Shown piece after piece: positions 1-8,651 of a DNA stretch of 47,443 nt. The notes beneath the pieces are model-generated. The model worked only from the letters and a program-made list of their open reading frames with translations. It was not told the DNA's origin and ran no database searches. The stretch is taken from contig DGRE01000036.1 of the NCBI GenBank assembly GCA_002389905.1, positions 1 to 47,443 of the forward strand, given 5' to 3'. Both the position numbers and the translations under genes were made by a program. Origin of the DNA: Hungatella sp. UBA4396 (lineage in GTDB: Bacteria; Bacillota; Clostridia; Lachnospirales; Lachnospiraceae). Each line of letters begins with the position of its first letter. Position 1 is the stretch's first letter.

Positions 1-18
1 CTAAGTGGTGGGAGTATG

Positions 19-804
19 TCACTTAAGGGTTTCAATGCCTTCTTTTTGAGCGATAGAGAGAATCATGGTTTCGGGTATACCAAGCATTTTTGCGGCTACA
101 CTTACATGGTTATTATTTTTCAGGAAGTTGACAATTAGTTTTTCCATGCCCTGTTCCATGCCTTGTTTGATACCTTTTTCCAACCCTTTTTCCCAACCTC
201 GTTCCATTGCTTCCTCTGCAATTCCTTCGCCTAAATTACACATAAAATTGATCCTCCTTTCCATATCTGTATCCATTGGTATTTTAAATTCTTCTGATAA
301 TATATCCTTCTTTTTTTCTGCTGATAAATGGGTGGAAAATAAGGCTCCTAAAAGTCTATGCAGCCCTATTCCATCCGTTTCTTCAGCCAGTTCTTTTGAC
401 AATCCAATGATAATAACGCTGAGCAAATCATATCTTCCTAAATAGCCAGGGTGCCCTACAAGATCCTTTTTGTTTATAGAAAATTCTGCAATGGTATTAC
501 TAACTCTTTCCGTAACATTCATGCAGATCCAGATGGAATATACCTTTTTTATATCATCATAATCAGGAACTTTAAACTCTGTACCCAGTTGGGACGAAAT
601 CATGCGTGATGTATAAAAAATACTCCTTGTGACAATATGGTACCCCGGATGAAAGTTTTTCTGGGCTTCCACATCCAGAAGTATTTTCATCCTCCCTCTT
701 TTTTCAGGAGTCCAGACAAAGAAATGGATGTCATATGTAACCTTTCCTTCGCGGGTAATGCTGCTTTCAGTGTTGCTCCCGGTGATTACAGGCATGTTCA
801 TCAT
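19..804 (-). pseudogene. Rpn-family PD-(D/E)XK nuclease, probably N-terminally truncated
   Basis: This 261-residue protein resembles the Rpn family (recombination-promoting nuclease, also called PD-(D/E)XK transposase family), which acts on DNA and is common in many copies in Lachnospiraceae. The core is visible: an Asp in a TYDIHF segment near residue 25 and the LLDVEAQ segment near residue 45 that supplies the E-x-Q pair. A conserved Gly-rich, Glu/Lys-rich tail (repeated GxEKG/GMEQ units near residues 200-220) follows. The region usually found before the core (roughly 60-100 residues) is missing. The frame is closed by a TAG a few codons upstream of the ATG. I infer a decayed or shortened copy; a short functional form cannot be excluded. 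Confidence 0.6.
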
Positions 805-1456
805 ATTCTGCCTCTATACCGGAAGAGTATATTGTTCTTTTGAGACTTTCCTCCACGTAATAAAACCTCCCTTGCAGTTCTTAAATCCATATCAATAACA
901 GGGAGTATCATTGATGATATCCGGATGAAATATAGTTTCCGCAGAACATCATCTGTGAAGTCATATAAGACTCAAGTTTTACCGTTTGCATGTGAAATAC
1001 TATATGAGAATTATAACATTTCAGATAAATGGTTGCAAGAATGGAATATAGAAATGATGTTTTTGGAAGTAATTTATGATATGGGATTTTAAAATGATTT
1101 TTGGAAAAATAAGAAAATAAAAAATAGAAAATTTTTAAAACAAATTACAAAGATTAAAATGAGATTTAGTATAGAAAAAGACACCTTACTCATGCCATTA
1201 TAAACCAATGGACCAACTGTGTAAATATGAAAATTTAAAATTTTTTGACTGTCCGGTTATGGGAAAGAAAGATATTAACAATGAACGCCGTTTATATGGA
1301 CATTTTAACCCGGAATGTATCTGGTGTTTACATTGACGGTGATGAAATTAAGAGGTATCATGATACCAGGTATCAGAAAGAATTTATGGCCACTCTGCAG
1401 TGTGTCATGGCCGAGTGAGTTTCAGACGAAAAAGTTTACCATAGGAGAGGGCATTT
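805..1456. other. Gene-poor stretch with unrecognised short ORFs
   Basis: I see no recognisable gene here. Two short plus-strand frames stand out: 925-1092 (55 codons, stop TAA) and 1281-1418 (45 codons, stop TGA, just before the EIIC gene). Neither matches a family I know and neither has a strong ribosome site, so they may be remnants. The stretch from about 1093 to 1260 is very A/T rich. Confidence 0.4.
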
Positions 1457-2548
1457 ATGAAAGAAAAAAAGTCTGTGATAACTGTTGTCATTGACGGAGT
1501 TTCGGGGATTTTTCTCCCGATTATCAACCTGTTAAGCGCGGCGGGAATATTAAAAGGGGTACTGGCTATCCTGACTGCGGCAAATATTCTGTCAGGAACC
1601 GGGGAAACTTATGTGGTGTTAAATGCCATGGCAGACAGCTTGTTTTATTTTCTTCCTATTATATTGGCATTTACAGCGGCAAAGAAATTTGGTTCTGACC
1701 CATTTATAGCAATGGTTATTGGCGGGGTACTTTTGTATCCAGCCTTAACGGATTTATTTGAGGCAGGTACCGGCATTCTTTTTGCAGGAATCCCCATGAA
1801 GGCCGTTATTTATCATTCCAGTGTAATTCCCATCATTCTTGCAGTAGGCTTGCTTTCCTATGTGGAACGGCTGGTGTATAAAATATTGCCGGATCTGATT
1901 AAAGGCTTTTTAGCGCCCTTAATCTGCGTCGTAATAGTGGGGCTGGTTACATTGTTTGTGTTTGGGCCAATTGGAAATGTTATAGGGGACGGGCTGGCAT
2001 TTGCCTATGAATTTGTATACCGGATCAGCCCTGTGATTGCCGGAGGGATTTTGGGGGCAGTGATCCAGCCAATGGTTATTTTTGGATTTCACTGGAGCTT
2101 TGTACTGGTTGCAATGAATAATATTTCTATAAAAGGTTCCGATACCATACTGGCTTTAATCGGGCCGGCGGTATTTGCCCAGGCGGGCGCGGCCCTTGCC
2201 GTGTGCTTAAAAAGTAAGGATAAGAAATTCCGCTCTATCTGCTTATCAGCCGTATTATCAGCCTGTTTTGGTGTTACGGAACCAGCCATGTTTGGGGTGA
2301 ATCTGCCCTTAAAAAAGCCTATGATTGCGGTATGTATCGGTGGCGGAGTGGGCGGTGCCGCAGCAGGACTTTCCGGAGCCCAGGCCATGGCATTTGCATT
2401 TCCAAGTCTGGTTACATTGCCTGTTTTTCTTGGCAAAGGGTTTGGGTTGTATGTCATAAGCTGCGTGGTTGGATTTTTGACTGCATTTTTGCTGGCAATG
2501 GTTTTAAAATATGACGTTGCAAAAGATGGAGTATCTTTAGCGGATTAA
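1457..2548 (+). CDS. PTS EIIC component, glucose/beta-glucoside superfamily, stand-alone
   Basis: The protein (363 residues) is a polytopic membrane protein with about ten hydrophobic segments. It carries the EIIC signature GVTEPAMFGV near residue 277, the conserved loop that binds sugar in beta-glucoside/trehalose-type permeases. Such EIICs normally come fused to EIIB and often EIIA. Here neither domain is present in the protein or next to it, so phosphorylation would need EIIA/EIIB from elsewhere, or the protein is a facilitator or regulator. The start is an ATG preceded by AGGAGAGG. A GC-rich hairpin follows the stop. The specific sugar cannot be inferred. Confidence 0.85.
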   Translation: MKEKKSVITVVIDGVSGIFLPIINLLSAAGILKGVLAILTAANILSGTGETYVVLNAMADSLFYFLPIILAFTAAKKFGSDPFIAMVIGGVLLYPALTDLFEAGTGILFAGIPMKAVIYHSSVIPIILAVGLLSYVERLVYKILPDLIKGFLAPLICVVIVGLVTLFVFGPIGNVIGDGLAFAYEFVYRISPVIAGGILGAVIQPMVIFGFHWSFVLVAMNNISIKGSDTILALIGPAVFAQAGAALAVCLKSKDKKFRSICLSAVLSACFGVTEPAMFGVNLPLKKPMIAVCIGGGVGGAAAGLSGAQAMAFAFPSLVTLPVFLGKGFGLYVISCVVGFLTAFLLAMVLKYDVAKDGVSLAD

Positions 2549-2561
2549 TATTTTCAAAGGG

Positions 2562-2583
2562 AGGCCCGGCTCAGTCCGGGCCT
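2562..2583 (+). terminator. Hairpin after the EIIC gene
   Basis: An 8-bp GC-rich stem (AGGCCCGG/CCGGGCCT) with a 6-nt loop begins 13 bases after the EIIC stop. The T-run after it is weak, so termination may be partial. Confidence 0.55.
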
Positions 2584-2650
2584 TATGGCATTAAATTTCT
2601 CAAAAAAGAAGTTGTTGAGAAAAAGACTCATTCGGCCTCCAATGCCTTCA

Positions 2651-2679
2651 TTGACAATACTTGCCTCTCCTAATATAAT
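2651..2679 (+). promoter_or_regulatory. Sigma-A promoter of the 1213-aa secreted protein
   Basis: A consensus TTGACA at 2651-2656 and TATAAT at 2674-2679 are separated by exactly 17 bases. The leader to the ATG at 2727 is about 40 bases and contains GGGAGG. This is the best match to a housekeeping promoter in the window. Confidence 0.8.
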
Positions 2680-2726
2680 GTGTAGGCATCGGTTAGATGC
2701 GACTAACTACATAACGGGAGGATGGT

Positions 2727-5700
2727 ATGGCCAGGAAGAAATTGATTCAAAAAACGGCAGTGTCACTGTTAACAGCTGCTTGTGTACTTTCACAGATTGG
2801 TACAGTTTGGGCAGGGGTTACAGGAAATCAGGGGGGCGCATACACGCAGGGTGTATGGAAATATGAGGATGAAAGCTGGAAGCATTATGACGGCTCAGGA
2901 GCCTTAAATTTTGGCTGGATTAAGAAAGAATCGGGCTGGTATTATCTCAATCCGGAAGACGGAACCATGATGACAGGCTGGTTTCAGGATGAAAAGGGAA
3001 CAAAATACTATATGAACACTTCTGACGATGGTACGGAGGGGCAGATGCGCTCCGGCTGGTATCAGGATGGCAGCGGAATATGGTACTTTTTTAATACGGC
3101 TGATGACGGAACCCTTGGAGGATTGAAGACAGGCTGGCAGTGGATTGACGGATACTGTTATTATTTTCATGCCGGTGACGGAGCAGACATGGGAAGGCTG
3201 TATATAGGCCAGACAACTCCCGATGGATTTTTTGTAAATGGAGATGGCCGCTGGGCAGATTCTGACGGAACTGTTCATTATGAGGCCGGAAAGGGTCTGG
3301 CTTCAACGCCTGAGGCAGAAAGTGCCAAAAGAGCAGCAGCCTCTGGGACAGGAAGAACCTCCTCAGAGGGAAGCTCTTCCTCAGGCGGCGGGGGTTCTAT
3401 TGACAATGGAAATAATCAGAACGGAGAAAACAACCACCAGGAAGATAAGTCTGTTTTTGTGAATGAAAAAAAGACAAAACTGGTTGATTTGGGCTGGATA
3501 CAATATGCAGTCATTGTCTTCCAGGAAGGAAGCATAGAGGATTATACCATTAGCGTGGCTGGGATGGATATTACAGATGTTTGCACAAATGTAGATGATG
3601 ACGGAACTGTGGTGAAGTGGCAGACTACTTTATGGAAGCCAGGAACTCTTACGGTTACCAGAGACTCTGATGGTAAAGAACAGAAAGTAAAGATGGGAAA
3701 TGGCTCTGTATCAGGTGTTTTAGATATAGGCAGTCTTAATTCGGCTCCCAGTGCCATTCTGACAAACGGTCCATTATCTGTATTTGACTATCACCTGGAT
3801 AATTACGATCGGGATGGCAATGTGCGTATACAGCCAGAGAAGACCACCTTTCATTTAAGCGGAGAGCTTCAGGAAGCTTTCTCTGAAGTGCCTTCCGATT
3901 ATTATTTGTCGGATACCCTGATTGATCCCGATGGAAAGGGCAAAATTCAGCTTAAACTGGCGTTAAAGACCCAGGCACAGGAGAGTTGGTTTGCCCAGTT
4001 GAAAACCATTAAGGCTCTGAGTACAGAAAGCAATGTTCTGAACAAAAATATTACATTTACCACCTCAATTGAAACAGAATACGGAAAAACAGGGGTGATT
4101 ACAATTGGTCTTCCCCAAACTAATCTTTTTGCCCGGGGACGTTATCAGTTAAATCTGTCTTCCGGATACAGCAAAGCAACGAAGAACGTGCCCCTTCACC
4201 TTGTGGACAACAGGATGTTTGTGATGAACTTAAATAACCTCAATCCAAGCCCCAAGCAGGGAGAGGATTTTGCGTTTGAGATTGTGGGGCCCGCAGGAGA
4301 AAGCTTCGGTACAGAAATATTGTCCCCCATTTACAGGGTGGATATGACTATGCCGTCAGGAAAAGTCAAGTCTCTCACATGGCCGGAAGAGTATTATGAG
4401 ATTGGCTCCATGCTTCATATTTGCGGAACGGACCCGGATGGCAATGCAATCACAACGGAAAGCGGTATATACACGATTACTGTATATGCAACCGGTTACC
4501 AGACAATGACGAAGAAGGTGGAAGTCGGCAGCAGTTCCCAAGCTGGAGCAGAGGGCTACAGCCTTCAGACAATGGCAGTAAATTACACCATTGACGCCAT
4601 GGCCAGCGCTTCCGTTGTTATACCCGATGACGGCGGTTCCGGCTCTTCCGGAGACTCCCAAATGAACGGATACCTGATATTTGATCATGATTTGCTGGCA
4701 AATGCATTGATTTTACATGAGATCAATCATGTCAGCGAGGAAAGTGAAGCAGTTGTGCAATGGTGGTATAATCAGAAGGCACAGTCTGTTATGGATGAAA
4801 ATGCTGAAACCTTCTATGATTTCACCCATTACTTAAATGCTGTGAAGGATGCAAAGCTGGAGACCGGAGAATATCTTTCCTTTGAAAAATATAAGGAGAT
4901 TCAAACCGGAGGAGAGACGGCAAACCGTCCATATCAGATTAAGCGGGTTTTGGAAGACGGAAAGCTGGGAGCAGTTGAGAGGCTTCTTTCTATAATAGGG
5001 AAGCCGGGACCGGCCCTTAAAGGCATGGAAGGAAATCTGGGCGAGGACCTGATACTGACCACTGATAAAGACGGGGAATACATTTCCAAAATAACAGCCC
5101 TTTACCTTAATGATTCTGCAATTGCTCTGAGAAGTGATTCTTATATTACAGAGTATAAGATTAGTGGGGAAAAGGAGAGTATTACCATTTTGTCAAAAAC
5201 AGAAGGAACAGGCGGCGGCAGGCTTCAGCTTACAGAAGGAGAACACAAGCTGCGAATTGTGGCAGAAGGGTATAAGGACCAGACTGTTGTCCTGAATGTG
5301 GTTAAGGAATTGGAGCGGCTTGACCTTTCTCTTGCTGACAATCCTGAAAAAGAAGATTCTGAGGATGGGGCAGTTTACCATGTGGGACAGAAGGTTTATA
5401 TCAATGCTGCGGCTGATGAAGCCGATGAAAGCCAGACGAAGCTTCGCGGTGATTTTATGAAGAACCTGACAGGTGTGACCTTGACTGATCCGGATGAAAC
5501 GTCAAAAAATGTGACTCTCCAGGGGCAGGGCGGCCTGTACAGCGAAGATAATTATGAAAAACAAGAGTATTCTTTTGCACTTCAGAAGAATCTGTTTAAA
5601 AAGGCCGGCCAGTATACTGTTTTAGTGACTGCTGAAGGGTATACAGCAAAGACTCTGACCTTTGAAATCCTGGAAGCTGCTGCGGGCCCGGTTGAAGATA

Positions 5701-6368
5701 ACAAGCTGGCGCCTGAGGTAGAGAAGACAGAATATATGGAAGGATCTATTTGGGATCCGGCATATTATCGGGTGACCTTTGATGCGACAGATGAGAAGAC
5801 GACAAAGGACTATCTGAATGCAGAAAAGACGGTTACGGTTAACGGAATTTCTTATAAGAAGGTTTCATCTTGGCCTTGGCCTGTTTCCATAGAAAATCTA
5901 TATAAGACATTTTCAGTCAATGGAGTAGTAAAATATCTTGATTTTACAGCAACTGCCTTTACAGAAGACGAAAATACAGTGGTTATTGAAGTAGATGGCT
6001 ATGAGACACTGACGTTTACAGTTGAACTGTTTGACCCTGAAAGTGATATTCAGGGAAGGAATGCTTCGGCAGCGGAAGTCAAAGAAGATAAACCCGTAGC
6101 CCCTGAGAAAGAAACAACAGACACCGGGGAAGATAAATTCGAAGAACCTGAAGGAGAAACCGAGGAAGCAGCAGAAAATCAGCCAGAAAACGGTAAGGAC
6201 GAAGCGGCAGAAACCGAGGGAGAAGACGGGAAAGAAACCGCTGAAGACAAGACCGGGGAACCTGGGGAAGAAACGGGAACCGGGAAGGTCGTTTCTGAGA
6301 GTCAGGGAGAAGAGCAGGAAGAAAACGGCGATGCCGGAGAAGTGGCTGATGGGGCAGCCGGAGAATAG
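2727..6368 (+). CDS. Large secreted protein with cell-wall-binding repeats and HID/DUF1533-like domains
   Basis: This 1213-residue protein begins with a basic, hydrophobic signal peptide of about 30 residues. Residues ~40-190 hold four or five choline-binding-type repeats (WKYEDESWKHY, GWYYLNPEDG, GWFQDEKGTKYY, GWYQDGSGIWYFF, GYCYYF). A Ser/Gly-rich linker follows at ~195-235. The rest is beta-rich, with repeated units ending in patterns such as GQYTVLVTAEGYTAKTLTFEI, like DUF1533/haemoglobin-interacting (HID) domains. The last ~120 residues are Glu/Lys/Thr-rich and low complexity. There is no LPXTG or transmembrane anchor, so attachment would depend on the repeats. It has its own promoter and terminator. 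The ligand is unknown; adhesion or host interaction is an inference. Confidence 0.8.
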   Translation: MARKKLIQKTAVSLLTAACVLSQIGTVWAGVTGNQGGAYTQGVWKYEDESWKHYDGSGALNFGWIKKESGWYYLNPEDGTMMTGWFQDEKGTKYYMNTSDDGTEGQMRSGWYQDGSGIWYFFNTADDGTLGGLKTGWQWIDGYCYYFHAGDGADMGRLYIGQTTPDGFFVNGDGRWADSDGTVHYEAGKGLASTPEAESAKRAAASGTGRTSSEGSSSSGGGGSIDNGNNQNGENNHQEDKSVFVNEKKTKLVDLGWIQYAVIVFQEGSIEDYTISVAGMDITDVCTNVDDDGTVVKWQTTLWKPGTLTVTRDSDGKEQKVKMGNGSVSGVLDIGSLNSAPSAILTNGPLSVFDYHLDNYDRDGNVRIQPEKTTFHLSGELQEAFSEVPSDYYLSDTLIDPDGKGKIQLKLALKTQAQESWFAQLKTIKALSTESNVLNKNITFTTSIETEYGKTGVITIGLPQTNLFARGRYQLNLSSGYSKATKNVPLHLVDNRMFVMNLNNLNPSPKQGEDFAFEIVGPAGESFGTEILSPIYRVDMTMPSGKVKSLTWPEEYYEIGSMLHICGTDPDGNAITTESGIYTITVYATGYQTMTKKVEVGSSSQAGAEGYSLQTMAVNYTIDAMASASVVIPDDGGSGSSGDSQMNGYLIFDHDLLANALILHEINHVSEESEAVVQWWYNQKAQSVMDENAETFYDFTHYLNAVKDAKLETGEYLSFEKYKEIQTGGETANRPYQIKRVLEDGKLGAVERLLSIIGKPGPALKGMEGNLGEDLILTTDKDGEYISKITALYLNDSAIALRSDSYITEYKISGEKESITILSKTEGTGGGRLQLTEGEHKLRIVAEGYKDQTVVLNVVKELERLDLSLADNPEKEDSEDGAVYHVGQKVYINAAADEADESQTKLRGDFMKNLTGVTLTDPDETSKNVTLQGQGGLYSEDNYEKQEYSFALQKNLFKKAGQYTVLVTAEGYTAKTLTFEILEAAAGPVEDNKLAPEVEKTEYMEGSIWDPAYYRVTFDATDEKTTKDYLNAEKTVTVNGISYKKVSSWPWPVSIENLYKTFSVNGVVKYLDFTATAFTEDENTVVIEVDGYETLTFTVELFDPESDIQGRNASAAEVKEDKPVAPEKETTDTGEDKFEEPEGETEEAAENQPENGKDEAAETEGEDGKETAEDKTGEPGEETGTGKVVSESQGEEQEENGDAGEVADGAAGE

Positions 6369-6391
6369 AAGTGAATAAAAGGCCTGCATAA

Positions 6392-6444
6392 AAAAGGGCG
6401 GCTGGGAAAGCAGAATGAATATCTGCTTTTTCAGCTGCTCTTTT
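6392..6444 (+). terminator. Long terminator hairpin after the secreted-protein gene
   Basis: A 23-bp stem (6392-6414 with 6422-6444), containing a few G-U pairs and a 7-nt loop, is followed by TTTT. It starts about 23 bases after the stop codon. Its A-rich left and T-rich right edges could let it work in both directions. Confidence 0.8.
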
Positions 6445-6494
6445 GTGTGGAAAGTGCAAGAGAAGGTGTTGGACATCTGCATTCTTTGAAAAAC

Positions 6495-6523
6495 TTGTAT
6501 TTTATACTGATTCAAAGTATAAT
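6495..6523 (+). promoter_or_regulatory. Promoter of kdgF, duplicated upstream of the antitoxin gene
   Basis: TTGTAT at 6495-6500 and TATAAT at 6518-6523 are 17 bases apart. An inverted repeat TTATACT-N7-AGTATAA runs from the spacer into the -10. About 55 bases around this site (6493-6548) closely match 45065-45120 upstream of the antitoxin gene. Confidence 0.65.
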
Positions 6524-6583
6524 CAGGTCAGATTAAGTATAAGAGAAGCAGAGGCCTTTAAAAAGGAGATAGGAGAGATCAGA

Positions 6584-6928
6584 ATGAAAAAGACAGAAAA
6601 AAATCAGAAATGGGTATTTAACAAAGACATAGACGGAGAACAGGCGGCAGAAGGCGTTGTCAGAAAGATCCTGGCATACTGCGACAGCATGATGTGTGTA
6701 GAAAACCATTTTGAAAAAGGCGCTGTGGGAAACATGCACAGCCATCCTCATACCCAAATCACCTATGTGGCAAGCGGAGCTTTTGAGTTCACCATAGGAG
6801 ATGAGACAAAGACCGTGAAGGCAGGGGATACTCTTTTAAAGCAGGATGGTGTTGTTCATGGATGCGTTTGCCTTGAGAAAGGAATTTTAGTGGATTTCTT
6901 TACGCCCATGCGGGAAGATTTTGTGTAA
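6584..6928 (+). CDS. kdgF: Cupin protein, KdgF-like
   Basis: This is a 114-residue single-domain cupin. It has the metal-binding pattern HSHPHTQ near residues 52-58, the GAFEFTIGDE strand, and the second motif ending in a His (VVHGCV) near residue 93. KdgF proteins speed conversion of 4,5-unsaturated uronates released by lyases and GH88/GH105 enzymes into the linear keto form that enters the KDG pathway. That fits the lyase, GH88, KDG kinase and aldolase in this window. The start is the ATG preceded by AAGGAGATAGGAG; a longer upstream frame overlaps the preceding terminator and is unlikely. The cupin assignment is firm; the KdgF role is inferred from motif and context. Confidence 0.75.
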   Translation: MKKTEKNQKWVFNKDIDGEQAAEGVVRKILAYCDSMMCVENHFEKGAVGNMHSHPHTQITYVASGAFEFTIGDETKTVKAGDTLLKQDGVVHGCVCLEKGILVDFFTPMREDFV

Positions 6929-6964
6929 ACACAGGTGAAAGGAAAGACCGATCTTATACCCTGA

Positions 6965-7013
6965 TTAAAAAGAATTGACTACCAATATTAAATTGGTAGT
7001 CAATTCTTTTTAA
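6965..7013. terminator. Perfect 22-bp inverted-repeat terminator
   Basis: Two 22-base arms (6965-6986 and 6992-7013) are perfect reverse complements around a 5-nt loop. The outer part is A-run/T-run, so it would terminate in both directions. It closes the kdgF transcript. Confidence 0.9.
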
Positions 7014-7078
7014 CATAAATGTGTCCAAAGTGTGAACTGGAACATCGGATTTCGAACATGGGATTGACGGAAATTGCA

Positions 7079-7107
7079 TTTACCGCCATAGGTTTATTCC
7101 GTATAAT
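7079..7107 (+). promoter_or_regulatory. Promoter of the first ABC importer operon
   Basis: TTTACC at 7079-7084 and TATAAT at 7102-7107 are 17 bases apart. They lie about 36 bases before the ATG of the binding-protein gene. The imperfect -35 fits a regulated promoter, probably controlled by the downstream AraC-type regulator (inference). Confidence 0.6.
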
Positions 7108-7142
7108 ATACCCATAAAGAATAAACGGGAGGTAATCATCTT

Positions 7143-8576
7143 ATGAGATTAAAACAAATTGGTGCAATTATGATGGCTGCACTTATGACAACCGGTATGC
7201 TGGCAGGCTGTTCAGGCGGGGCAGGAAATAATAACACAACATCAGCCCAGTCAACTGCAGCGGGGGGAACGACTGCAGCTCAGTCCGGCGGTGAAAAAAC
7301 AGTGATTAATATCTGGTCCAAGGATCGCCATGATGCTACCTATGTTCAGGAGAAGGTTGACGCATACAATGCAGCCAATACAGATAATATCCAGGTTAAC
7401 TATCAGCTTTATACTGACAACTATGTTCAGGCCATTGATATGGCAGTGCAGAGCGGAGAGCTTCCTGATATCCTGGTACAGCAGGAGCAGATGTTTGATA
7501 AGTACGTGAATGAAGGCCAGTGGGCAAATCTCTATGACTTTATGGATGACGAAATGAAGGAGTATTTTAAGGGAGTATTTTTCCCTGGATATAATGAACT
7601 GGATGGAAAGCTTTACTTTATCCCTACCAATGGCACCACCTGTCGTCTCTTCTACAACAAAGAAATTTTTGAGCGTGCAGGTATTGCAGAGCCGCCAAAA
7701 ACTCTGGAAGAGGTAGTAGAATATTCAAAACTCATTACATCCCAGTTATCCAGTGAAGGCATTTATGGATTTGCTGAAAATATGAAAAGTGCAAGTTCCG
7801 GATTGCAGCGTTCTTTAATGATTGGCCTGGAGCGTGAAACAGGTTTTGTCCGCGGCTATGATTTTGCAAAGGGTGAATACGATTTTACACCTTGGACAGA
7901 TTCATTGAAATTATGGAAAGAACTGCTTTCTGAGGAAAGTGCTTTCCCAGGCTGCGAGTCTCTTGACATTGACCCCTTAAGAACACAGTTTGCGGCAGGA
8001 AAGATTGGCATGTATATGTCTTACAGTCATGCAGAACCAGGTGTTTACCAGAATCAGTTCCCAATGGATTCCGATAAATGGGATTGTGTACCGATTCCCA
8101 CGGTGGCAGGCAAGACAGCAGGAAAACAGTACTTTACAGGAACAGGCGGATATGTTCTTAATGCAAAGAGCCCTAATGTAGAAAAGGCATTTAAGGTATA
8201 CAAAGATATTTTCGCAAATGAAGATTATTTGATAGGATATTATGAAGGTGGATTTGGTGTCAGCATTCTTCCGGGTGTAATTGAAAAAGCAAAGCCAAGC
8301 GAAGATTTTCAGAATAAAGAATGGCTGCTGATCACTGATATTGACTCTCTTCTTCCAAAGCCTCCTCACACTGCGTTTGCTTCCGGCATGGTGGTGGAAG
8401 GTGAGGATATGTATAAGACCTGTGAATCTGTTTACTACGGTAACGCAGATGTAGAGGCGACATTAAAGGATTTAACAGAGCGTTATAACAAGGCTTATCA
8501 GGAAGCGGTTAAAAACGGCACAGGCCATGAAATTAAGATCGCCGGTTATGACCCGATGAATCCAACATTACAGTAA
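7143..8576 (+). CDS. ABC sugar-binding lipoprotein (family 1), importer 1
   Basis: A 477-residue extracellular solute-binding protein. The N-terminus is a lipoprotein signal with lipobox LAGC (Cys23), followed by a Ser/Thr/Ala linker to the body. The body has the usual family 1 features: INIWSKDRHD at the first strand, a DILVQQEQMFDKY lobe motif, and YNKEIFERAGI in the first hinge region. It should capture oligosaccharides at the membrane and deliver them to the two permeases downstream. No ATPase is encoded nearby; such UgpBAE-like importers usually share an MsmX-type ATPase encoded elsewhere. The ligand is probably a uronic-acid oligosaccharide, judged only from context. Confidence 0.9.
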   Translation: MRLKQIGAIMMAALMTTGMLAGCSGGAGNNNTTSAQSTAAGGTTAAQSGGEKTVINIWSKDRHDATYVQEKVDAYNAANTDNIQVNYQLYTDNYVQAIDMAVQSGELPDILVQQEQMFDKYVNEGQWANLYDFMDDEMKEYFKGVFFPGYNELDGKLYFIPTNGTTCRLFYNKEIFERAGIAEPPKTLEEVVEYSKLITSQLSSEGIYGFAENMKSASSGLQRSLMIGLERETGFVRGYDFAKGEYDFTPWTDSLKLWKELLSEESAFPGCESLDIDPLRTQFAAGKIGMYMSYSHAEPGVYQNQFPMDSDKWDCVPIPTVAGKTAGKQYFTGTGGYVLNAKSPNVEKAFKVYKDIFANEDYLIGYYEGGFGVSILPGVIEKAKPSEDFQNKEWLLITDIDSLLPKPPHTAFASGMVVEGEDMYKTCESVYYGNADVEATLKDLTERYNKAYQEAVKNGTGHEIKIAGYDPMNPTLQ

Positions 8577-8592
8577 TCAGTAAGGGAAAGAA

Positions 8593-8634
8593 AAAGAGGG
8601 GCCACTTCGGGAAAGAGGCAGCCCCTCTTTTGTT
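8593..8634 (+). terminator. Intra-operon hairpin between binding protein and permeases
   Basis: A 10-bp stem (8593-8602 with 8621-8630) with an 18-nt loop and trailing TTTT sits between the binding-protein stop and the permease start. It probably attenuates transcription or protects the upstream mRNA so that more binding protein than permease is made. Confidence 0.75.
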
Positions 8635-8651
8635 AAGAAGGGAGTACACAG

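Noticed and set aside
5913..6515. Long minus-strand ORF over the acidic tail of the secreted protein
   Set aside because: It mirrors the low-complexity Glu/Lys-rich codons of the real gene and has no domain or ribosome site.
6443..6583. N-terminal extension of the cupin gene
   Set aside because: It overlaps the terminator hairpin and the promoter; the ATG at 6584 has a strong ribosome site and gives a normal-length KdgF.
7064..7069. TTGACG as the -35 for importer 1
   Set aside because: It is 32 bases from TATAAT; TTTACC at 7079 has 17-base spacing.
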